Made by a program: the position numbers and the translations under genes. A DNA stretch of 64,000 nt, taken from NCBI GenBank assembly GCA_947452535.1, contig CANGCM010000004.1:1-64000 (forward strand). The letters run 5' to 3'. Positions 58,411 to 64,000 of the stretch are shown piece after piece. Each line of letters starts with the position of its first letter. Position 1 is the first letter of the stretch. The notes beneath the pieces were generated by a model. That model saw only the letters and a program-made list of their open reading frames with translations, was not told where the DNA came from and did no database searches. Source of the stretch: Burkholderiaceae bacterium. GTDB lineage: Bacteria > Pseudomonadota > Gammaproteobacteria > Burkholderiales > Burkholderiaceae.

Positions 58411-59430
58411 ATGAGCCTAAATGATCGCGCAGATACAAAACGTAGATTAGTTATCAAAGGTGTAGGAGCAGCCTTAACAGGAATGGCGACTGGATACCCA
58501 GTTGTTTCAGGCGCTCAGTCATCCTACCCAAACAAACCCATTCGTATTGTTATCCCATTTGCTGCAGGTGGAACTTTGGATGTTGCTGTCCGCCCCCTCA
58601 GTCAACAAATGTCAAGCATTCTTGGTCAGAACGTCTATCTGGATAATCGCGCAGGCGCAAATGGAGTGATTGCCGCAGAATATGTGGCTAATGCACCTGC
58701 GGATGGTTATACCCTGATAGCGACGTCAGCCTCTTTTGTATTAAATCCAAGTATTTATAAAAACCTCAAATATGATGTGCTGCAAGATTTCACGCCAATC
58801 TCCGCACTAATGCAAGGGGTCGGCTTTGTTGTGATTGTTAATAGCGCAGTGCCCGCTAATTCGCTGCAAGAGCTGATCGCTCTAGGTAAAAAAAGTGGTA
58901 ACAATATGACCTATAGTTCGCCCGGCATTGGAAATACTATCCATATTGCAAGTGAACTATTTAATCAAAAGGCCGGCACCGATTTTTTACATGTTCCTTA
59001 TAAGGGTAGCGCTCCATCCCTAAACGCCATTCTCTCTGGGGAAGCTCAAATAGGCATCATGCCTCCAGGCATTGTGATGCAATTTATTCGTACTGGACAG
59101 TTAAAGGCTTTGGCATTTACAGGCAAAAAACGCTTGTCTGATTTGCCGGATGTACCAATTATGGCGGAGGCTGGATTAAATGATTTTGTCTTTGAGGGTA
59201 CGTGGATGGGCATGCTTGGGCCTAAGGGTCTTTCGCCAGCCATCGTCAATCGTTTGCACCAGGCTGTTACTAAATCGATCCAGCAACCCGCATTAAAACA
59301 ATCCTGGGCTAGTGGGGTGTCTGGATATGTGGCTGATGGCAGCACTCCGGTTGAGTTTGCAAAACAGCTCAAGGATGATGTGCGTCGTTACAGCGACATC
59401 ATGAAAAAAATCAATATTCAACCTAGCTAA
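58411..59430 (+). CDS. Bug/TctC-family solute-binding protein with Tat-like signal
   Basis: A 339-residue receptor. The N-terminus TKRRLVIKGVGAALTG resembles a Tat signal, and the binding loop is RIVIPFAAGGTLDVAVR, with LHVPYKGSAPSLNA. I moved the start from 58393 to ATG 58411, since GGGAG lies seven bases upstream and the upstream gene then ends just before it. It sits between a cupin gene and the second thiamine-diphosphate enzyme gene. Confidence 0.92.
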   Translation: MSLNDRADTKRRLVIKGVGAALTGMATGYPVVSGAQSSYPNKPIRIVIPFAAGGTLDVAVRPLSQQMSSILGQNVYLDNRAGANGVIAAEYVANAPADGYTLIATSASFVLNPSIYKNLKYDVLQDFTPISALMQGVGFVVIVNSAVPANSLQELIALGKKSGNNMTYSSPGIGNTIHIASELFNQKAGTDFLHVPYKGSAPSLNAILSGEAQIGIMPPGIVMQFIRTGQLKALAFTGKKRLSDLPDVPIMAEAGLNDFVFEGTWMGMLGPKGLSPAIVNRLHQAVTKSIQQPALKQSWASGVSGYVADGSTPVEFAKQLKDDVRRYSDIMKKINIQPS

Positions 59431-59453
59431 TCACTAATCCTCAAGGAAGAGAA

Positions 59454-61130
59454 ATGTCGAACAAGATGACTGGAGCAAAGTACTTTGCAAAACTATTGGA
59501 AGCCTATGGTGTTACCCATATTTTCTTTATGGACGCAATTTTGCGTCGCGCTTTGGCAGAAGTAGAAGATACAAAAATCGTGCGCGTACTTGGTCACTCA
59601 GAAAAAGGGGTTGGCTATATGGCTGATGGTTATGCGCGGATTTCTGGTCGTCCAGGAATTTGCATGGCGCAGTCTGTTGGTGCAGCCAATTTAGCTGCTT
59701 CCATGCAGGATCCCTATCTTGGTCATTCGCCTGTGATTGCCTTGACGGGTAGGCATATTGCAGCAATGCAATATCGCAATTCTTATCAAGAAGTGGAGCA
59801 TGGCCCGCTATTTACGCCAGTGACTAAATTTCACGCACAAATGGAGGTTGTCGAGCAAATGCCCCATTTGATTCGCCAGGCATTCCGTGAAGCGACAACT
59901 GCCACTCCAAGGCCGGTTCATCTTGATGTTGCTGGATTTACTGGTGACGCATTAACGCCTCTAGAGCTTGATGCGGATCTTTCGGTTGATGATTGCCATA
60001 CCAAGTTTCCAGCCTTCAGGCCTGCGCCTGATGTTGGCTCAATTGATCGCGCGGTAAAAGCAATTCAAGTTAGCAAAAAACCGATCATCATTGCTGATCG
60101 TGGCGTCATTATTTCTGGTGCAAGGGATGCTCTAAAGGCGCTGGGAGAAAAAATTCAAGCTCCGATTGCCGCAACGCTAGATGCTAAGTCGGCTATCTTG
60201 GAAACGGATCCTCTCTTTAGGGGGATGGTCGGCTTATATGGTCGCAGCTGTACTAATCACATAGTAGATGAAGCAGATCTCATTATTTATGCTGGTAGTA
60301 ATACTAGTGATCACACTACAGCCAATTGGAAGTTACCAAAAATGGGTACTCCAATTATTCAGATTGATTTAGATCCTGTTGAGATTGGTAGAAATTATCC
60401 GGGTACGATTGGCATCCAGAGTGATGTAAAGCAAGGGCTAGAAGTGCTAAGCAGTAAAGCGGTGGCTGCCAAACGTGATGAATGGCTTAAGCATACTCAA
60501 TCTCTGGTGGATGATTGGAAGGCTCAAATGCATAAAGAGCTGACTCGGACTGAGATTCCAATGCAACCACAGAGACTTTGTCATGAACTCACTAAGGTGC
60601 TTCCGAGCGATGCAATTTTGGTTGCCGATACTGGATACTCCGCCCTTTGGACTGGAAATTTAGTAGATATGCTTCATCCAGGTCAAACCTATATGCGCGC
60701 AGCGGGTTCATTGGGGTGGTCTTTTCCTGCCTCCATTGGTGCAAAGGCAGCGGCTCCTAAGAGGACTGTAGTTTGCTTTACAGGCGATGGTGGCTTTTCA
60801 TACCACTTGCCTGAACTTGAAACAGCTAAACGCATGGGCTTAAATGTGATCGTGATTGTGAATAACAATGAATGTCTGTCGCAAGGCGTGAAGAATCTCA
60901 ATATTGCTTACGGTAATAGGCCTGAAGGACGCAAGGCTGAATGCTATGTTTACGAAAAAACAGATTTTGCAAAGATTGCACAGGCATTTAATTGCTTTGG
61001 TACTACCGTTGAAGATCCCAAGGACTTTAAGGCTGCATTTGATGCAGCAGTAGCGAGTAATTTACCTGCCGTGATTGACGTTAAAACAGAGTTTGCTTAT
61101 CAAGCTCAAATGGCCTGGGTACCTGCGTAA
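59454..61130 (+). CDS. Thiamine-diphosphate-dependent enzyme, acetolactate-synthase-like
   Basis: A 558-residue paralogue of the enzyme at 7357. The catalytic glutamate is Glu50 in HSEKGVGYMADGYAR, and GDGGFSYHLPELE (about residue 444) with VIVIVNNN forms the ThDP/Mg motif. QIDLDPVEIGRNYPG is shared with the first enzyme. As there, no regulatory subunit is present. It is translationally coupled to the next gene (TAATG overlap at 61130). A C-C bond-cleaving or carboligating role on a 2-oxoacid or on a ring-cleavage product is likely, fitting the carboxymuconolactone-decarboxylase-like neighbour. Confidence 0.88.
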   Translation: MSNKMTGAKYFAKLLEAYGVTHIFFMDAILRRALAEVEDTKIVRVLGHSEKGVGYMADGYARISGRPGICMAQSVGAANLAASMQDPYLGHSPVIALTGRHIAAMQYRNSYQEVEHGPLFTPVTKFHAQMEVVEQMPHLIRQAFREATTATPRPVHLDVAGFTGDALTPLELDADLSVDDCHTKFPAFRPAPDVGSIDRAVKAIQVSKKPIIIADRGVIISGARDALKALGEKIQAPIAATLDAKSAILETDPLFRGMVGLYGRSCTNHIVDEADLIIYAGSNTSDHTTANWKLPKMGTPIIQIDLDPVEIGRNYPGTIGIQSDVKQGLEVLSSKAVAAKRDEWLKHTQSLVDDWKAQMHKELTRTEIPMQPQRLCHELTKVLPSDAILVADTGYSALWTGNLVDMLHPGQTYMRAAGSLGWSFPASIGAKAAAPKRTVVCFTGDGGFSYHLPELETAKRMGLNVIVIVNNNECLSQGVKNLNIAYGNRPEGRKAECYVYEKTDFAKIAQAFNCFGTTVEDPKDFKAAFDAAVASNLPAVIDVKTEFAYQAQMAWVPA

Positions 61131-61696
61131 TGACAATATCACCAAAACGTTTTGCACCCATTCCTCTTGAGGAGATGACTCAAGAGCAGAAGATTGCCGC
61201 AAATGAGTTAATTAATGGCCCGCGCGGAGGAATTCGGGGGCCATTCAATGCGCTCTTACGTAATCCAAAGTTGGCTGATCGTGTTCGTCAACTCGGTGAC
61301 AGTATTCGTTTTGAAAATTCTCTCCCTGCAGCGTTAAGAGAGTTTGCAATTTTGATCACAGCGCGATTCTGGTCAGCAAGATATGAATGGCATGCCCATA
61401 GCAAACTTGCTCTGGAGCTAGGAATCAGTCAAGAAGCTATCGATGCAATTGGCGTGGGCGAGGTACCTAAAAATCTCACCGAAGATCAGGCCCTCATTTA
61501 TCAATTCTGTTCGGAGATTCTGAACGATAAAGATATTAGCGATGCAACTTATGCGGCAAGTGTGGCAAGATTTGGCGAGCTTACCGTGCTCGATATTTTG
61601 GCTACTACCGCCTATTTTGGATTCGTCTCCGTCATACTGAATGCCATTCGCCAGCCTGTACCTGAGGGCGGGATTCAAATGCCGTCGCTGAAATAA
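61130..61696 (+). CDS. Carboxymuconolactone-decarboxylase-family protein
   Basis: A 188-residue CMD-like protein of helical bundle type. ALREFAILITARFWSARYEWHAHSKLALELGIS is the conserved core with the catalytic-type histidine, while the C-x-x-C of the peroxidase-like AhpD branch is absent. It is therefore closer to 4-carboxymuconolactone decarboxylase or its non-redox relatives. It starts in the stop of the ThDP enzyme gene and its stop overlaps the next hydrolase start, making a tight trio. Confidence 0.85.
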   Translation: MTISPKRFAPIPLEEMTQEQKIAANELINGPRGGIRGPFNALLRNPKLADRVRQLGDSIRFENSLPAALREFAILITARFWSARYEWHAHSKLALELGISQEAIDAIGVGEVPKNLTEDQALIYQFCSEILNDKDISDATYAASVARFGELTVLDILATTAYFGFVSVILNAIRQPVPEGGIQMPSLK

Positions 61697-62490
61697 TGGG
61701 CTTTATAGAACTTGGGCAGGATTCCAAATTATTCTACTCAGTAGATGACAACACCAATCCATGGGAAGAGCCTGAAACCATCATTTTTGTCCATGGCTAT
61801 ACAGAAAGCACTGAGGCGTGGCGTTGCTTCATTCCCCATTTCTCTAGAAACTTTCGTGCGGTTCGATTTGATCAAAGAGGTTTTGGTCGCTCGGGAGCAG
61901 TTGAGCAGTCTTTCCATTATTCAACTGAGCTCTTGGTGAATGATTTATTCCAACTCATTCAAGCAGTATCACCAAACAAACCGGTACATTTAGTAGGAGG
62001 CAAGAGCGGTAATATTTGCGCTATTGCAACTGCTCTAAAGCACCCTCATCGGGTGAAGACCATCTCTATGGTGAGCCCTGCGATCAAGGCTCCAGAATCT
62101 TCAGGATGGCTAGACCATATTGATCAGAATGGAGTAGCTAGCTGGGCCAGATGGACAATGGGGGCAAGGCTGGGTAGCAAGATGCCTAAGGAGGGAGTTG
62201 AGTGGTGGATCAATCTCATGGGGCAAACCGCTAGCAGCACAACTCATGCCTATCTGAGATGGGTGTCAGGTATTAACTTGGAAACAAGCTTGCATGCGTT
62301 ACAGCAACCCATATTGATTGTTGGTAATGAATCACAGCGTCGGGGACGTGCTCAGTTTGAGCAATATGCCAACGCAATACCAAACTCTGAGCTCGTCATG
62401 ATTGATGTCGATGGCTACCATACGGGCGCCGTTGCGCCCGATCAATGCAGTCAAGCCATCCTTCGCTTTCTGGCAAAACATCCTATTTAA
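61696..62490 (+). CDS. Alpha/beta hydrolase (enol-lactonase/BphD-type)
   Basis: A 264-residue hydrolase: oxyanion segment FVHGYTEST, FDQRGFGRSG, nucleophile region LVGGKSGNICAIA (Ser104) and His242 in VDGYHTG. The nucleophile elbow is G-K-S-G-N, not the strict G-x-S-x-G. The acid is not obvious (VGNESQRRG, normally G-x-x-D). With the preceding CMD-like protein it resembles the beta-ketoadipate pathway pair of decarboxylase and enol-lactone hydrolase. The ATG overlaps the upstream stop. Confidence 0.83.
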   Translation: MGFIELGQDSKLFYSVDDNTNPWEEPETIIFVHGYTESTEAWRCFIPHFSRNFRAVRFDQRGFGRSGAVEQSFHYSTELLVNDLFQLIQAVSPNKPVHLVGGKSGNICAIATALKHPHRVKTISMVSPAIKAPESSGWLDHIDQNGVASWARWTMGARLGSKMPKEGVEWWINLMGQTASSTTHAYLRWVSGINLETSLHALQQPILIVGNESQRRGRAQFEQYANAIPNSELVMIDVDGYHTGAVAPDQCSQAILRFLAKHPI

Positions 62491-62501
62491 AAGCGAATGA
62501 A

Positions 62502-63476
62502 ATGAAGTGTATCTATCGAAATATTTTTTGCTATAGCTTGATTATTTTTGGCTTACTATTTGTGCCGCATGCAAATGCAGTATTCCCTGACCATCCAATT
62601 CGCTTGGTTGTTCCCTCGGGTGCTGGTGGCATCACTGACAGCTTGGCGCGCCTATTAGCTACAGAGCTGAGTCAAAATTTAGGTCAGCAAGTTTTTGTGG
62701 AAAATCGACCTGGTGCTAGTGGTATTGCCGGCACCCAATTTGTTGCTAGTTCGCCTCCTGATGGCTACACACTTTTAATGGTGTTCCCTTCTCACGTATC
62801 CAATCCCTCATTATTTAGCAAACTTCCTTACGACACCATTAAGGCTTTTGCGCCCATCTCCATGGTGAGTAATGTCTCGATGGTTTTTGTGGTGCCAAAA
62901 GATTCCCCGGCTAATAACATCAAAGAATTCATACTCTATGCAAAATCCAATCCTGGGAAATTAAATTTTGCAACAGTGGGCAGCGGTAGTTTGGGGCATC
63001 TTGGGGCTGAACTATTTAATTCAATGGCAGGTACCTCTATTGCCCATATTCCTTATAAAGGGAGTCCTCAGGCAATGACAGCATTAATCAGTGGTGAGGC
63101 CAATATGTATTTGGTTGCATCCGCTAGTAGCGCGCTACCACTCATTAATGCCAAGCAAATTAAAGCCCTGGGTGTTAGTACAAAAGAGAAGTTACCCATT
63201 TTGCCAAATACCCAACCCATCTCTGAAACTGTTAAGGGTTATGACGTACAAGGTTGGAATGGAATTATGGCGCCAGCTGGAACATCGCCAGAGATCATTG
63301 AAAAGTTAAATAAGGCAATTATTAAATCCGTTGCCTCTGAAGAGTTCGCAAAAAAATTACGTCAAGAGGGTGCAACTGGGTTTACTAGCACACCGGCAGA
63401 ATTTCAAAATCTGATTATGAGAGATATTGCGAAATGGGCGAAGGTCATTAAGAATGCAAATATACAATTAGATTAA
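62502..63476 (+). CDS. Bug/TctC-family solute-binding protein
   Basis: A 324-residue receptor with signal peptide ending PHANAVF, binding loop RLVVPSGAGGITDSLAR, and AHIPYKGSPQAMTA. The track ORF begins 19 codons upstream inside the hydrolase gene; ATG 62502 starts the signal peptide (MKCIYRNIFCYS) just after the hydrolase stop. No good Shine-Dalgarno sequence is visible, so coupling is probable. A further Bug gene follows after 64 nt. Confidence 0.92.
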   Translation: MKCIYRNIFCYSLIIFGLLFVPHANAVFPDHPIRLVVPSGAGGITDSLARLLATELSQNLGQQVFVENRPGASGIAGTQFVASSPPDGYTLLMVFPSHVSNPSLFSKLPYDTIKAFAPISMVSNVSMVFVVPKDSPANNIKEFILYAKSNPGKLNFATVGSGSLGHLGAELFNSMAGTSIAHIPYKGSPQAMTALISGEANMYLVASASSALPLINAKQIKALGVSTKEKLPILPNTQPISETVKGYDVQGWNGIMAPAGTSPEIIEKLNKAIIKSVASEEFAKKLRQEGATGFTSTPAEFQNLIMRDIAKWAKVIKNANIQLD

Positions 63477-63540
63477 TGTGCCCTAAATAAGCTTGTAATT
63501 TATAGTTAGGCATAAAAAAATATTTATAGATGGAGGAAAT

Positions 63541-64000
63541 ATGTGGCAATTAAGAATGCAAGGTGTGCTGGCCTGCCTTATGTTACTGATGATTCAGGGC
63601 GTTCATTCAGCAGAGTCTTCCGATAAGAATGTAAGATTAATTGTGCCGCTGGCTCCTGGTGGAATAGCAGACATTACTGCGAGACCATTAGCAGTTCCCT
63701 TATCTAGGGAGCTGGGTCAGTCAGTGATTGTTGAAAATAAAATTGGCGCTGGTGGAGCTATAGGGATGGCTTATGCGGCAAATCAAAAGCCTGACGGAAA
63801 TACTCTATTGATGGCCTTGTCTAGCATCTTGATTATTCCAGAGGCAGATAAAGTATCGGGTAGACCGCAGTCTTATACGATGGCCAATTTCACTCCGATT
63901 GCTTTGGTTAGTGCTGATCCTACTGTTCTAGTGGTTCGAGCTGATAGCCCGTGGAAAACCGTAAATGATTTAATCAGAGATGCTAGGGAAAACCCCAAAA
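63541..64000 (+). CDS. Bug/TctC-family solute-binding protein (truncated by window edge)
   Basis: At least 153 codons run to the right edge without a stop; it is missing from the ORF track for that reason. The signal peptide ends near GVHSAESS, and the loop RLIVPLAPGGIADITAR is followed by IVENKIGAGGAIGMAYAA, so the family is certain. GGAGG lies just before the ATG. It is the third Bug of this operon. Confidence 0.9.
   Translation, partial: MWQLRMQGVLACLMLLMIQGVHSAESSDKNVRLIVPLAPGGIADITARPLAVPLSRELGQSVIVENKIGAGGAIGMAYAANQKPDGNTLLMALSSILIIPEADKVSGRPQSYTMANFTPIALVSADPTVLVVRADSPWKTVNDLIRDARENPK

Noticed and set aside
1-64000. CRISPR arrays, insertion sequences, prophage genes or toxin-antitoxin pairs
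   Set aside because: No regularly spaced repeats, transposase motifs, terminal inverted repeats or phage gene order were seen on either strand.

Overview
The window looks like accessory DNA from a moderate-GC betaproteobacterium of the order Burkholderiales, most likely Polynucleobacter or a close relative. That placement is inferred from the very large set of Bug/TctC-type periplasmic receptors, the YeiE-YeiH pair, a tandem glycine riboswitch and general codon style; there is no rRNA or core housekeeping gene to confirm it. I see no transposase, integrase, CRISPR array or complete tRNA.

The dominant feature is sixteen genes for tripartite tricarboxylate transporter receptors (Bug/TctC family; fifteen complete, one cut by the right edge), with no TctA or TctB membrane partner. 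Almost every Bug gene sits beside one to five catabolic enzyme genes, so the region reads as a mosaic of small 'receptor plus enzyme' cassettes for organic acids, esters, amides, lactones or sulfonates.

Layout: 1-619 non-coding with tRNA-like 3' remnants; 620-3522 (minus) Bug, alpha/beta hydrolase, nitroreductase; 3914-7194 (plus) LVIVD-repeat secreted protein, cupredoxin-like protein and a polytopic membrane protein; 7357-10831 (plus) thiamine-diphosphate enzyme and two SMP-30 lactonases, converging on 13933-10823 (minus) CysB-type LysR, Bug and two cupins; 14286-14901 tandem glycine riboswitch, tiny ORFs and terminator; 15150-17194 Gfo/Idh/MocA dehydrogenase and Bug; 17228-24937 YeiE regulator, YeiH exporter, TauD-like dioxygenase, enolase-superfamily enzyme, Bug, four-domain rhodanese and Bug, a possible organosulfonate/sulfite module; 24955-35016 flavin reductase, cupin, hydrolases and Bugs, including two head-on cassettes around one bidirectional terminator; 35054-40525 membrane protein, SUMF1-domain protein, GlcG-like protein, two hydroxyisobutyrate-dehydrogenase-type enzymes and Bug; 40546-45982 ACMSD-type amidohydrolase, DHA2 exporter, MmgE/PrpD and Bug; 46024-56778 (minus) AbrB-type permease, solute-binding proteins, metallo-beta-lactamase-fold hydrolase, Ldh-family oxidoreductase, two MmgE/PrpD proteins and three Bugs; 56883-64000 (plus) an operon of hydrolase, cupin, Bug, ThDP enzyme, carboxymuconolactone-decarboxylase-like protein, hydrolase, Bug and Bug.

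Regulation: only two transcription factors (both LysR) are encoded for more than a dozen transcription units, but several divergent promoters carry perfect palindromes typical of TetR/GntR/LysR operators. Start codons were revised from the ORF track where a Shine-Dalgarno sequence, signal peptide or overlap favoured another start; several genes appear to use TTG or GTG. All functional names come from motif recognition by eye; no database search was run.
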